A DNA stretch of 64,000 bases from Lindgomyces ingoldianus (lineage: Eukaryota > Ascomycota > Dothideomycetes > Pleosporales > Lindgomycetaceae): the NCBI RefSeq assembly GCF_010093535.1, contig NW_022985172.1, positions 737,498-801,497 on the forward strand, written 5' to 3'. A program made the position numbers and the translations under genes. The notes beneath the pieces were generated by a model that saw only the letters and a list, made by a program, of their open reading frames with translations, had not been told where the DNA came from and searched no databases. Within the stretch, counting starts at the first letter, position 1. Each line of letters opens with the position of its first letter. Below, in pieces: positions 1 through 11,796 of the stretch.

Positions 1-1323
1 GTCCATGCAATCGAGGGAGCATTCCAGGAGCGCGCACACTCATCATTGTAGACGCAATGAAGGCCCTAGCATTCGGTGCTTCCCATGCTGCCGGAGGCGA
101 GCTGTAGGTGCAAGGCGGCGAGGGGGCAGCCGAGACACGGCTACTATCAGAGAAGGCACGAAGGCACGTCGGGGAGCTCTTGCAGCAGAGAGCAGGTAGG
201 GCAGGGCCGACGAGTGAGCGAGGTAAGAGCGGGCAGGCAGGCTCTAGCAAGCTCTGGCAGGCGCTCTCTCGTAAGGCAGGCGCGAGGAGCTAGAGGGGGG
301 GGGAGGGGAGGGCGAGAGCCGGAGACGCAGAGCCTGATGCTGTGGTACGGTGCTGCTGAGGGCTGCGTGTCTCTTCTGTGTGTAGAGGAGAGGCCGAGGA
401 AATGGGCCGGGCGAAATCTAAGCGCACAGCGGAGATGCTGCAGCGGGACCGCACTGTTTGATAGCCGCAGGGTTTGCTGCCGAGATGGGGGAGATTTGCA
501 CGTACACGATGAGCCTCGCTCGATGTGTCTGTGGTGGTGAGTGCGCGCAGCTCCTGGCGTAGCCCCGCAATTGATGGTGATGCTTGTGCGAAAAGTTGGA
601 GCCAGACCTTCGCACGGTGGATGTCTACGCCTGCAACTGCTCCCTCGGTCAGCGCAACCCTGATTGGTTCCCAGGGCCGATTTACCGAGGCGCTCCGACC
701 AGCGATCTAGCCAGCGCGCCATTTGCCCTGCACCCCTGTCCTATCACAGCCCCTGCACCCTTTCACTGCTGCCGTCCCTCCACACTCGCTCCGAACCGAT
801 CACTTTCTGTCTCCAGGGCCCACTTCGCGTTCGCATTTTGCAGGACCAAAAAGCAAACATCGTCACAGAGACAATATCTCTGGGCTTGCATGCAATATGT
901 GATCAGAAACGCTTGGCAACCCTCTTTTAGCTCTCCTAACCCCTCGCTTTACCTGTCCTATTGTCTATCATCATTAATCTCTTCGACCTCTCCATCAGCG
1001 CCGCCTGTAAGCTTTGTGTTTGTCTGGCTGTCCGGCCACGTTCCCTCACGCCGGCGCTGCCTACCCAGCCAACGGTATCATCCGCAACCACTTCCATCTT
1101 GTGCCTCCTGTATCCCTCGAGCTGGCGTGGCTTTCCTCGTGGCGTTCTAGCCTGGTCGTACAGAAGGATTGACCAGTGTGCTTCAGGTGGTATCACGTGT
1201 GGAAAAAAAAAAAAACTTGGATTCAATAAACATGATAGAATGCAAATGCTGTGCAACCACCCTCTAAACTTAGCCTCTTCCACTCGAATCCGCCACAAAC
1301 TGCCCTTCTGTCTCGTTTCTAAT
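1..1323. other. Intergenic, no supported gene
   Basis: No coding region is supported. The first 600 bases are G/A-rich on the plus strand (CT-rich on the minus strand, with a G run near 295-312). Together with an ATG on the minus strand at 6..4, this would suit the 5' leader of a minus-strand gene lying to the left of the window, but nothing of that gene is visible. Overlapping open frames in both directions lack splice signals and family resemblance. An A13 run lies at about 1203-1215. Confidence 0.4.
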
Positions 1324-3923
1324 TCACGCTGACGCAAAACGACTGTTACCCCTGAGTCTTTTGCCGTATCGATAGAAGAGAATTGGAAACCTGTCGTTCC
1401 GCCCCGGTTAGTGACTATCACGACCAAACTTCTGGGACCATCTTACGGGGCCATGACTAGTGCTAGAAATGCTAGTAATGTTGATGCCCACTGGTAACCC
1501 AGATCTATCATCATCATCATCATTATCAGTGACCGCCTTTTTAATATGACATGCGGTTTTAACGCACTGTTGTACATCTGTACACCAAATAGCGGGAAGG
1601 CCGCTGCAAAGTAGCTCCTGGCAAAAGAATTGGCTGCCAAGGCTGAAGCCGCATACAGGGGGTACTAAAGCCAGAGTCAGAGCCAACTATTCACTTATCC
1701 AGGAGGGCCGATCTCGGAGTACTCACACAATCAACGAGAAACGTGAAGACGCCGCTATAGGTCCAGATTATGCTACGTCAGAGATAGTGGTCAGCTGGCT
1801 GTGAGTTTTACGGCACCTCCGCACCAAGAAGGGGCATACCCAATGCCAAAGATAGTCGAGAAGATTATTGGAACTGCGGTACCAGGTGATCAGCTATTAT
1901 TACCAATTGATTATATGCGGGTTTGCTGCCGTACCTATCCAATGCACCTACAAGGACCAGGTTAGATCAAATCTGAATCAGCCATCTTGTAAGATCCATA
2001 TCTCACATGGGAGTACGTAGTCCATCCAAATCCTGCAGGGATTATGGTAAGAAGCATGCCAGCCGTCAATTCCTGTAAAGACTTACCAAACAGTGCAATT
2101 GGAACGAGGAAGGCGCCAAAAATCGTTGGTGGGAGCCGAAACTCCGGTTCAGTGCCACCAGGTTCCCCCCCTTGCACCTCCCGTTGCTGCACAAGCCTGT
2201 TGTAATTCATCTTCCATAGCGGGTCGCTTGAGATCCCTAGGAGCATGCCAACAAATAATCCTAGAAAAGCAAGCCCGACCTGGGAAATGGTAAAGCCATG
2301 ATTGTTCTGGAACACTAGAGGGAACGCACCAAAAAATAAGTACAGAATGCCTAAAAGAATTGCAGACAGTATGCATAGGTTGAGACACTAGCGCCGATCA
2401 GTTAGTCCGCCAATCATTCGAACCGTTCAAGGAGGTCTTGCCATTGGCTCCCAGAAGAGGAGTTGGAAAGGGCGGATGCATGACCACAGGACCGTCTTCG
2501 TAATCGATCTCGATAACTTCTCAATTGGCGCTATCCACCTTGGATTGCTCGTTTCCTTTCGTAGCCATCTTGCTTTGTTGCGTAGAAGGACAGGATGATA
2601 CGTCTCGGGGACGAATAGGACGATCAGGGCCAATTGGACCCCAGACCAGATCAAGAGGACGTAGAAACACCTATCAGACATGAGCTTCTCAGGGGAAGAG
2701 TGAGATCTTGCATCTCGGTACTAACCATCTCCAGCTTGTATTCTGCACGATGAAACCACCAACGAGCGGTCCGATCTCAGGTCTTTGGCTATTAGCTCCT
2801 GAATGTGTATTGGGAACGCTTGCAGGACAGTACCCAATGAAAGGACTCGCCGTGTAGACCATCATCGGTGCGGAGAGCTCCTTCGATCACGTCAAGAGTT
2901 GAATATGAGTTTTAGCTGCATTACTAACGTGCTTGGCGAACATATCGCCCACTGTGCCTCCAGCCTGCGAACGGTTACGGTTAGCAGTTGCGCACAGTTG
3001 TTGTCTTAGTTGGCTTCGGGAGTTTCTCACGTACCACACTCAAAAATGCGCTTCCAGCGAGGCCATCGAGGAAGCGTGACACAAGCATAGTGGTAGTGTT
3101 GCGGGCAACTGCGCATGGGATAAGCCAGATAAGAAAAAACGAATACGAATAAATATAGACCGGTCTGCGTCCGTAGAACTTGTATACGTTAATGATGTCA
3201 TTCAGAGGCTGAATGAGATTTTGCTTATCTCCATTTGCTTACCTCTGAAAGAGGACTGAGAACCATTGGGCCAGTCCCAAGCCCAGCAACAAATAGGGAT
3301 AAACCAAGTGTGCAAATCAAGCGTGAGGTATGGAATTCAGGTATCAGCTGACTATAGACACTGGTGTAAAGCGATGAGGTGCATGTTCTGGTCCCAATCT
3401 GTCAGCCTCTGTCATGTGGGTTTTTATCTAGTACACTCACACACAGAGGGAGCTAGCAGAGACGATTACTAGTAACGTCAGCCCATACATTCAAGAGTTC
3501 TTAACCGGCCTACTCACGAACTATCGCCCAGCGTCTAGCCATTCCCATAGATCGAGGATTTTCTGGGTCGCAGTCCCCATCCCATGTCACTAGGAACTCC
3601 CCATCTGCATCACCAGCAGTGTCAACGGGGATGTTCGGTCGTTCGTCATTGTCACTGAAGCAAGTATACCCGTCTCCTCCAGCATATGAGCGGTGGCTGT
3701 GGAGTGAGCGCAAGCTTTTTGAGTGCGGCAACGTGCCATTGTTTGAGTGCGTTCGACGGGCAATTGTGTTTTTGAGTTCCAAGTATTCAGCACCGTCGAG
3801 CCCTAAGACTTTCTCTTCATCCAGGTCCGTGGCGAGCGCCTCTCTTTTCTCGAAATCTGCAGAGTCAACCTCTTGTGCTACGTCATGACTCGTGCTGGAA
3901 CTCCTTCTTGCTAAGTTATTCAT
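1324..3923 (-). CDS. DHA1-type MFS drug:H+ antiporter, 16 exons
   Basis: Plasma-membrane major facilitator transporter, probably a 12-TM multidrug/polyamine-type proton antiporter. A cytosolic N-terminus of about 135 residues precedes the first membrane segment. Visible family marks are FYGRRPVY after TM2, a GPEIGPLVGGF segment, an FRLPP stretch, FGWTTY, and VHWIVPII near the C-terminus. I rebuilt 16 exons: 3923-3518, 3468-3441, 3387-3243, 3178-3035, 2964-2929, 2877-2834, 2782-2726, 2670-2442, 2387-2087, 2032-2007, 1947-1935, 1873-1840, 1772-1727, 1664-1568, 1504-1447 and 1390-1324. They sum to 1731 nt (576 aa) in one continuous frame. One exon is only 13 nt. The intron at 2388-2441 is GC-AG. 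Introns 2783-2833, 2033-2086 and 1505-1567 are multiples of three without stops, so naive ORF calls would include them. The substrate cannot be told from sequence. Confidence 0.88.
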
Positions 3924-3977
3924 CTCGAAGTTGTTTTGAAGCCTTTTCCAGATAGTTTCTGTTCAAGCAGTAGTGTG

Positions 3978-3987
3978 CTTTTATATA
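3978..3987 (-). promoter_or_regulatory. TATA box of the DHA1 transporter
   Basis: On the minus strand this reads TATATAAAAG, a near-consensus TATA element about 55-65 bp upstream of the start codon at 3923. Position and match suit a core promoter; the transcription start itself was not determined. Confidence 0.55.
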
Positions 3988-5385
3988 GAGGAGTGACTGC
4001 CTTCATAAACTCTAAACTTCTTTAGCTCACTTTAATCGTTCGAAATTTTCAGAAGTCTCCACACGGACTTAGCCAGCTAGGGCCGCAGATGGCGAATATT
4101 CGATGACAAACGATATCGGGGTTGACCCTTGAGTCGATCGAAGTTCCTAAATCGTACGCGGATATTTTTTCCGGAGACGCACCACTCCCAATCTCACTAA
4201 ATCGAAATGAGAGCAAGGAACTGAAAGACATGGCGCGCGAACAATGGATTTCGTAGCATGCGGCGAAAATTTCCAAGTAGGTAAAGAATGCGGCAAGTCT
4301 GGCGGATGAAATCTTATCATACGCCCATCATCGGCAACCTCATTTGGTCTCACGCGGCTCAATTCCGTCAACACCGGTCCCATCCGACATCTCCATGCTC
4401 TTATCCGAAAAACATCCTCTTCCCACCTCCACCGCACAATACTGTGATATTTCTCATGCTCACATAACCTGCGCCTAAGCCATCGCTTCGGGTTAAGGAG
4501 AGTGAGAGTGCCTTAGTACCGTCTTCGCGGCGGGGAACCAATCAGGGTATCATGCCACGCCGAATTGCGGCCTCTTTCGAGCAGACCCCGGCCATCACTA
4601 GAGAGCTAGATCGTCAAGTGGACTATTAAATGACGAAAAACAGCTTAGTTGAGAGTAGGTTCTCCGATCAGCTTCCCTTTACCCCCTTTGTTGGGACTCT
4701 CCTCCATGCGATTCTGTCTTGTTCTGATATACGTCGACCGAAGACTCCTTTTCATTTCCCCCGAAGCCAAAATTGCTCCCTTTGTGTGTTTTGAGGACGT
4801 TGGGATGACTGGTAGTACGAACGGCGGGACGCGGCGCCTTTCCACGTGGATATTTGACTTTAGCTAGCGATTCGGCAGCCGCTCATTGCTTCTTCGACGT
4901 TTCACTTGGCGATTACGCTTGCGCTAGACTATCTCACAAGGCTCGGACCGTTTGCAATGCGGATGCATGGCTTTCTCCATTCGTGGGTGCGGATCGTTGG
5001 ACCAACGACTATGGTAGCCGACTTCGCGCAAGCGATCGCGCATACCTGGCGCTACAAGTAGTATTGGACAACAATTTAAGCTCATTCGCAAGCTTACAGC
5101 CAGGTTTGGGTCAAATTTCATCACCATTACCACGTTACTTCAGCAATCGGTGCCAACTTCTAGCCGAAACCCTTTTTTTAACCCAGGCAATTCCATCCAG
5201 TCTCCAATCCGCACTTCCCCGACACCTAGCTCCTCACGTTGCAGATTAACAGTCGATTATTGAAACCCTCTCTCTACCGCAATAGCATCTCTCCCACAGT
5301 TTGGCTTTTACTTATTTCACTGACTTGCTACATTCAATAGCCGATCTTGCATGCTATTATGTTCATGATTAGCGGCATGTCTCCT
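3988..5385. other. Intergenic, no supported gene
   Basis: Several open frames of 70-130 codons exist (for example 4854-5249 plus), but none has a recognisable domain, a good start context or splice continuity. I see nothing else in the interval beyond the likely promoter of the flanking transporter. Confidence 0.4.
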
Positions 5386-6304
5386 TCACTTTGTCTCCTT
5401 CCCAAAAGCCTCAACTGGCGATTTCTGCCCTGGTAATTCGGCTAAGCATTCTGTACCCCCGGCTTCCAAATAAAACGCATGGCGATAGGGACGACGAAAG
5501 TATTCATCTCTACTCTCATCAGTGACTGTTCGCTGGCCCACGCTCTTCCTTAATCGTCGTTTTCTAAGCCTCCACAACACGAAACCCAACGTGACGGTAA
5601 GGAAGACAGAGAGACCGGTACTAAGTCCTATGATCAGATTCTTTCGTGTTGGCTGTCCATGATCTAAAGGGAGTTGTGGCGGGATAGTAACAACACCTGT
5701 CTCCTTTGTTGATGGTTCGGTTTGTGGTGGTAAGTTCAATGGTTGTAAGGTTAATGACGTCGACATCACCCTCGTTTCCGGTGTCGTTAAGTAGCTTGTT
5801 TGTACAAAAAGCTGCGCAAATGTATACACAACCGGTTCCTCAGCCTCAAATTCCAGGTTGCTGATATTACAACAAGTCGTATTTATTCTGTGCTCTGGAT
5901 AAAACTGCGGGTTGCCGGTCGCACAACACCACTTTCGCCGTCCCGGACACTGGAATATAAGATGATTTGGTTGTGCGGAATCGTCTGCCTCTATTACTCT
6001 CATTATTCCCTGTCTTTTTTTTCCCGCCCTTTCAACCTAGGACTATTAACTTACCAACATCTGCGCAATACTTAGGGCAAGTAGTGTCCTGAAAAGTTCG
6101 ATCTGTACATCCTACCCGCCACCACTCATTGACGCCAGACATATCTCCCCCATACTGACACATGCCATTTGTTAAGCATTTATCGCCCGGTGCACAACAT
6201 GCGGAATTCTGGCCTTGCATCACCGCCGTCCAGTTACAAGGGATGTACGTGAGAGGGTCATATGGCGAGAGCAGGCCTTTAAGAGAATAACAAGAGGAAT
6301 TCAT
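5386..6304 (-). CDS. Cys-rich ectodomain, single-pass membrane protein
   Basis: Two exons (6304-6055 and 5990-5386; intron 5991-6054, GTAAGT...ATAG) give 284 aa. The N-terminal 140 or so residues are rich in cysteines, including CCAPGDKC, GMC, CPKYC, a KWCC pair and a TTCC pair, with possible N-glycosylation sites. A Thr/Pro-rich stalk follows. One hydrophobic helix (about 20 residues, LIIGLSTGLSVFLTVTLGFV) is followed by a strongly basic stop-transfer patch (RLRKRRLRK) and a tail of about 55 residues. The layout fits a type of fungal surface protein common in Pezizomycotina, with no known enzymatic role. No N-terminal signal peptide is seen from the chosen ATG, so an upstream exon may be missing, or the protein may insert by its internal helix. 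Confidence 0.62.
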
Positions 6305-7843
6305 TGTTCAAGAAAAGAGATGAGAGTCATAAATCTGCACAAACAGGAAGATAAATAGGATCCAAGGGATTTAGATCTTCATCGCTTTGTGTATTCCTCA
6401 TTCCTTTGCCGCCGTCCGGATATCGATCGTTGTCCGCACATCGGAGCCGCATCCCTTTCGCATTACATTCGACCCGCTTTAACGTTCGGAGATATTGATG
6501 CTGTGACACTGTCAGCATTGTTTGTGGAACTCTCCCTTTTCCCTTACTGGCGAGTATGGTGTTTCTGACACGAAGGATTGCGATGCGAACGACCCCTAAC
6601 CCCCATGCGGAGATCTATCTAGCCACACCAAACGAATCCTTTCCGCTGGCGAAACTTTAAAAGGAATTCTAAGATCGCGAAGACACGCGATAGATCATGC
6701 GAGATTGGTATTTGACACCTGGCAAGATGGATGGTTTCGCTGATTACCTATTCACTAAACGCGGGTTCAGCAAATCTATCAACGCATTGACTTCTACCAT
6801 CAATTCTCTTCGCCTGAGAGCAAAACCACGACAAGGACCCCTTTATACTTCCGGGACCCCCCAGTCTCACTTATTGCAACCTGATGAAGATCCTACGGCT
6901 CGGGCCGCCGAGAAGGATCTATAGCCGTCTGTAGTCTACGTCCTCGTCATCTAGCGTCTCAATGAATCTGCACCAGAATCCTCTCACTATCAAGCCTGCT
7001 ACATTGGAGATGGCTGTATGGTGACCTGTGTAGCTTCTTGGCAACCTTGGAATGTATCATGTATCCATCGCTTTCCTGGGAGGATTGCCAAAGAGCACTC
7101 CCCTGAGACTTTGATTTTAATTTTGGATTTGGAAACAATTCTCTTACCATGTCTCTACTACTATGAACTAGCAACTTCAGCGTCAATAAGCCGCCGAGAG
7201 CGAGAGTGATTTTAGAAGCAAACCACGATTGCTTTTCTTTTAAAAACGAAGCAGGAAGACAACTAGTTAGGATCAGACCCAAAGTAGAAATCTAGTTACT
7301 CCATCGTCTGATGCTCGTTTCAAGGAAAACGCATATCCCATTTCTAGAACTATTTTAACTATTCATTGTGCAGACAGTCTCGTCACCCAAGAACAGTGGA
7401 TCCGACTACGAAATCTATAAAATCTCTACCTCGAATTAACAACTGAAGTGAACAATTCGGTCTTTGATGTGTGTATAGGCAACCTAAACTCCATATAGCC
7501 ATTAATCTCGATGCTGTCCGCCATCCACTTTGTCCTGATCGACCTAAGTATAACAGAGGTCTTGACATAACCCTATATTCCCAAAACGCCTTGAAGGGTA
7601 TGATCTAAAAAAAAAAAGAAAGGAAAAAGTGAAAACAACGATTTGCACCGAGTACATTTGCGCGCATTCGCTCGGTACCGAAAGCGAGCCCTAAAACAAT
7701 GAACGCCTGAATATATGTGGTATAAACCGAATATCATTTAGCCATCCTATTCTCCGGTTCCTCTTCTTCTACGTCCAGTCTTTCGCCACCATTTTCTTCT
7801 TCCGCCCACCCCCACTTAGGCTCGTATCACACTTTTAAACCCG
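6305..7843. other. Intergenic, no supported gene
   Basis: A 75-codon frame at 6697-6924 (plus) starts with ATG but has no family resemblance; I leave it uncalled. Otherwise this is A/T-leaning spacer with an A11 run near 7607-7617. No repeats or RNA genes are recognised. Confidence 0.35.
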
Positions 7844-8386
7844 TTACGCCATTCCACTTTCCCCACTATTTCCCCCTCCTCCCCGTCCATTTCCCCTCTC
7901 ATATTTCCCGTCATAGTAATCCGAGCTCGGTGCTGAAATCGCACCCCTCCTCCCACGACCTAGGTTGTAGGTCCCATAGATCTGGCCGGTGGCGTTCAAA
8001 TATGCGATAGGGGAGATATCTTGGCCAAGAAGCGCCGAATAAAGATTCGTGGAGCGAAGAGAATGGATGGATGATGTGGTTGTGGATACCGAGTTTTGTG
8101 ATGATGTTGATGAAGAGGAGGAAGACAGGGTTGAGGTTGTGAACGAAGGACGTCTGGACGCTGAAGATTGTGCAGAAATCGAATTTCCAGGTCTAGAGGC
8201 CGCGTCGCTGCCTTGACGGGATGTATGGGTCGAAGTCGGAGTGTTCTGATTCGTCGATGACCGACAGTTTTCCAACCCCGTGATCGAGTGTAGGGGTGAT
8301 GATGGTGAGTGCATGGGAGACGGTGGTGGCGTTGGCAATCCTTCCGCTTGGTCTTGATTTGCTTCTGGTCTAGATTTCTTGCCCAT
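7844..8386 (-). CDS. Low-complexity Ser/Thr-rich hypothetical protein
   Basis: Uninterrupted 180-codon frame with an ATG start. The N-terminus carries a basic KKSR patch and a TPPPSP proline cluster. The middle (residues 60-115) is almost entirely Ser, Thr, Ala and Gln, including runs of serine. A more structured-looking segment around residues 118-150 (SLRSTNLYSALL, GQIYGTYNLGRGRRG) is the only part likely to be conserved. A Gly-rich tail ends the protein. I recognise no domain. It resembles small disordered proteins widespread in filamentous ascomycetes. The function is unknown. Confidence 0.5.
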   Translation of the reverse strand: MGKKSRPEANQDQAEGLPTPPPSPMHSPSSPLHSITGLENCRSSTNQNTPTSTHTSRQGSDAASRPGNSISAQSSASRRPSFTTSTLSSSSSSTSSQNSVSTTTSSIHSLRSTNLYSALLGQDISPIAYLNATGQIYGTYNLGRGRRGAISAPSSDYYDGKYERGNGRGGGGNSGESGMA

Positions 8387-9260
8387 GTTTCAGATCTGGA
8401 GTTTGCTGTAACTTCGTTGATCTGGGGTTTTGGGACAGTAGGCTGTTGGCACTTTTAACCGAAAAAGGAAAAAAAGCCCAAATGCTGCAGATGACCTCCC
8501 CAAGCGCGTATCGCGGAGCTTAAATAAGTTTTGTTGTCCTCCTATCCATGTACTGGTAAGGCCAGGATATTCAGCCGTGGCGTAAGGTGAGTTGTGCCTC
8601 AGACCTAGGTTGTGGTGGCTTGTTGGTTGGACAACGTCAACGAATAATCTCCCAGACGTGGACGACTGCTAAATAGGCGACTCAGAGTTGGGTTACACCT
8701 TGCGTGGGTGATTGTACGACAGCTGTGAAGTAGCAAACACGCGGTTCATATAGTTCCCAGAAGGCTGGATGGATCGGGAAGGTGAAGGGGGCTGTGAGAT
8801 CGAGCAAGTTAGCCAGGTGCACATGGAAGGTATGAGTATGTTCGAGTTAGATGGTGAAGTGGATCTTATACACGGGTTTTTTTTAGACTGGCGAGACGAG
8901 GGTCGAAGAATATGCAGATTGTTTTAGAAGCAGAACGGAAGGCTGGGCTGAGCTAAGAGTGATTGAGAGATGACTGGCTCTGAGACAGGCAGCTGCGAGG
9001 GTCGTGCGCTGGTGCCTGGTGCATAGCTCGGATAGGACTGAGCGCTGAGCCAAGGTCTATGTACACAAGAGTACACGAATAATTAGTCGTTTTTATTCAC
9101 ATGTTACGAGTGTTGAAAAATTTATGGTGCAGAAGAGAAGTATTCCTTCTCCCTGAGTACGCTAACACGATAGAAGAAAAAGAGCAACAATACGGCAATC
9201 CTACACCTCAAAGCTAGCTAACCAAATAATACTAAAACCGCGCATGCACTCGGAAGGTAG
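8387..9260. other. Intergenic, no supported gene
   Basis: No open frame of note. The stretch contains the likely promoter of the minus-strand low-complexity gene (start 8386) and the 3' end of the zinc-ribbon-like gene (stop 9261). A T9 run lies near 8877-8885. Confidence 0.4.
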
Positions 9261-10405
9261 TTAACACTCACCGCGAGGCACTTCCCAAAAGTGACTCTCT
9301 AGTACGGCTTCTCTCCCGCATACCTCGCACCCGTCACGCAGCACTCGGTGAAAGTCACCATGCTGTCTGAAGCAATACAGACACAACGGATGATCCTTCC
9401 AATCCTCGCCATGCCTGTTCATGTAGATTGACTTCTCTTCGTCGACGAGATGAAGGGGTCTTAGCCAGCTTGGTGTTGTGATGGAGCTTTGAGATGGACT
9501 CGTGAAATTACGAGCAGATGTTGCAGAGGGGGGCGTGCCTGGCGGGATCGAAAGACTGGATGTAGAGGGTAAAGTGACAGAAGGCACAGTGAGAGGAATG
9601 TTAGACGCTGGAGACGACTTCTGAGTGGGCCCGAGAGAACATAGCTTTGAAGAAGAGAAGGGAGGAAGCCTGTCGGTAGAGATGGGGAAACATGGCGAGG
9701 GCGAAGTGCTTTCAAAACTATTAGACTTAGGGATGGCAGGTACGGAGTCCGAATAAGAGGACCTAAAGTGTCTACTGGTGAAACCGGAAAACCTTTCGAG
9801 ACAGGGTCGTTTAGAGATCTGTTCGGGAGACAGCGGTGGGCTGTGGACACTCTTGCCGACTAGAAGTTGACTCTATTAGATTCCCGTCAAGACACTTGTT
9901 CAGTTCTTGATGTGGACGCACGGCTGATTTCATCTGAATCTACAGAATGTGGAGAACTAGGCTTGGCGCTTGAGGATGGACCAAGCTCCTCGCTAAGGAC
10001 TGGTGCAGGGCCTGGCGCTCTCCAGATACTGCATCGACGAGTAGCATGTTGGAGGCCGGTCTGTGTAGAGTGTCGCCGAAGCAATAATTGTGCAGGAGCT
10101 TCATCTCGCTTGCTAGAGCTGCTCCTTCGAGACCTGTTCTTCAAGCGGGCTTCATCTGCAGCTCGCAGATTATCCCGGGCATCTTCATCTATAGAACCCC
10201 CTGCCACCCAGACAGAGCTGGAACGAGACCGTGGATGAGGCAGGTTTTGAGAAGTCGGCTGAGGGCGTCGGCTAGTTGGGGCTATATCCAAATCATGAGA
10301 AGCGGACTCTGTACCATTGATTTCCTCAAGGAGCTGCTGCAGGACAGACTGAGACGGGCCGCGGTGGGTAGGGTGAAGCTCGTTGCGCCTCGGGGGGGTA
10401 TTCAT
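9261..10405 (-). CDS. Hypothetical protein with C-terminal CxxC...CxxC zinc-ribbon-like motif
   Basis: Two exons (10405-9922 and 9859-9261) join through a 62-nt intron at 9860-9921 with donor GTGCGT, a CTTGAC branch-like motif and acceptor CTTCTAG. The phase is consistent and the product is 360 aa. The first 300 residues are Ser/Pro/Arg-rich and look disordered. The C-terminal 55 residues are different: aromatic- and His-rich, with two CxxC pairs (CLYC and CEVC) 20 residues apart, suggesting one bound zinc. The final four codons overlap a strong donor, GTGAGT, so a further intron and a longer C-terminus are possible; an AG at about 9200 would allow it. The start at 10405 is chosen because the open frame upstream has no ATG. 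I do not recognise the family. Confidence 0.55.
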
Positions 10406-10873
10406 GCTGCTATTGAATGCAGAATGTAATGCAGAATGTAATGCACAAACGAAGATGCTCGGTAGGCAATGCAAGTAAAACGATGCAGAGAAACAACCTG
10501 TGATCTAGTGCATCGGTGAGGTGAGAGGTGGGGGGATTGAACATAGCGAACATGGCTCAAGGCCTTGAAGCTCGAGTGTTCAGTGGAGGAAAGCGCGACT
10601 GTACGGAGGAAGAAGGAAAGGAAGGGAGCTGTAAAGATCGGGGCCAATGGCTGAAGAAATTGCGAGAGCACGAACACGTGAGAGAAAACACGAGAACATG
10701 AACGGGAAGGTAGGATGTGGATGTGGAGAGCGGCGGACGTGGGCCCATGGGTGAAATTCTGTTCCAAAAATGCTATGAGAATCTCACCTAAAACGGTATG
10801 CTACAGGCCGCTTGACCGGTCTACGCCAACGCCTTTGCCACCCGTAAGATACAAGTTCTATCACCTGTGATCA
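10406..10873. other. Intergenic, no supported gene
   Basis: This interval separates the zinc-ribbon-like gene from the stop of PRE9. It holds an imperfect repeat of GCATTACATTCT-like sequence near 10415-10445 just upstream of the start codon. I see no gene. Confidence 0.4.
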
Positions 10874-11796
10874 TCATTCAGTCATTTCCGTATCCTCGGC
10901 CTTGGCCAGGCCGTGCTCTTTCAACAGAGCATCAATCTCATCAGCTCCCCAGAGGTGGTGGTAGATGGCGCCTGACTTCGTCTTTCCCACCGTTGCAAAC
11001 TCAACTAGGGCAATGTTAGCTAGCCCAAGCGGCTGGATTTCAAGGCGGAGCATACTCTTCTCGCTGCTCAGCTTTGTCGAATCCATGGTCTTGCTCAGCA
11101 CCTTCACGGCAAGCCCGCAAGCCTCTTTGAGATCGCACTCTTCCTTGTAGTCCTGCTTCAGCAGACTCTGCGCCGAAGCGTTGTTGGCACCGACACTCGT
11201 TGCTTTCCAGCCACCGTAGTTCCCGCTCGGGTTGCTCTGGTACAGCTGGAACTGTCGCTGAGGATCCCACCCCGCGTAAATGAAGGAGACGCCGAAGGGA
11301 CGGAGACCCCCATGTTGCGTGTAGCCTTGCTTGAGGTCGCACAGACGGCGCACAAGCTGTTCGCAGGGGATGTCTTCGTTGTAGGTGAGGAGGTAGCGCT
11401 GCGCGGCTTGGCGGGCGTAGTTGATGAGGATGTTGGCGTCGGCTGTCATTCCTGCTACGGCACAAATCATGTTGCTGAAAGCAAGGGATTAATTTTCAGC
11501 TGGTACGATGGAGGGAGATAGATATTGAGGCATACTCGTTCAGAATGTAGAGCTTCTCCGCCGACGTGTCCTGCTCCAGCAGTTTGCTAGTTACCTTCCT
11601 CTCTGCCGCAAGCACGATGCCATCCTGCGCAAGGATGCCTAATGCAGTTCCTGCATGTGAGATGGCTTCCAGGGCATATTCGACCTGGTAGAGACGTCCT
11701 TCCGGGGAGAAAATGGTCGTCTAAGAGCCGGGTTAGCTGCAGTCTTCTCTGAGGTTTGAAGGTGTGGGTGACCCTAGAATCGTATCTCCGAGACAT
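10874..11796 (-). CDS. PRE9: 20S proteasome subunit alpha-3 (PSMA4 type)
   Basis: Alpha-ring subunit of the 20S core particle, a non-catalytic gate component. Exons 11796-11773, 11720-11536, 11474-11056 and 11004-10874 join to 252 aa, the usual length. The N-terminus [18 protein letters not shown] leads into the alpha-subunit signature; later family marks are [22 protein letters not shown] and [12 protein letters not shown]. The intron at 11005-11055 is 51 nt, stop-free and in frame. Removing it restores SSEKIEFATV, and the retained reading adds 17 residues that do not belong to the family. The gene diverges from the Urn1-like gene with 204 bp between start codons, so the two probably share a promoter region. 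Confidence 0.97.

Noticed and set aside
5..722. Overlapping open frames of 154 and 191 codons on both strands
   Set aside because: They lie in G-rich low-complexity sequence, overlap in several frames and show no domain or splice signal; probably GC-driven openness.
1962..2315. Truncated transporter C-terminus ending SYKMADSDLI
   Set aside because: That ending is translated intron sequence; splicing at 1948-2006 and onward restores a complete C-terminus ending at 1324.
4854..5249. 131-codon plus-strand frame
   Set aside because: No family resemblance, weak start context, and composition like the surrounding spacer.
9887..9922. Frameshift or pseudogene in the zinc-ribbon-like gene
   Set aside because: A standard 62-nt intron (9860-9921) with correct phase explains the change of frame.
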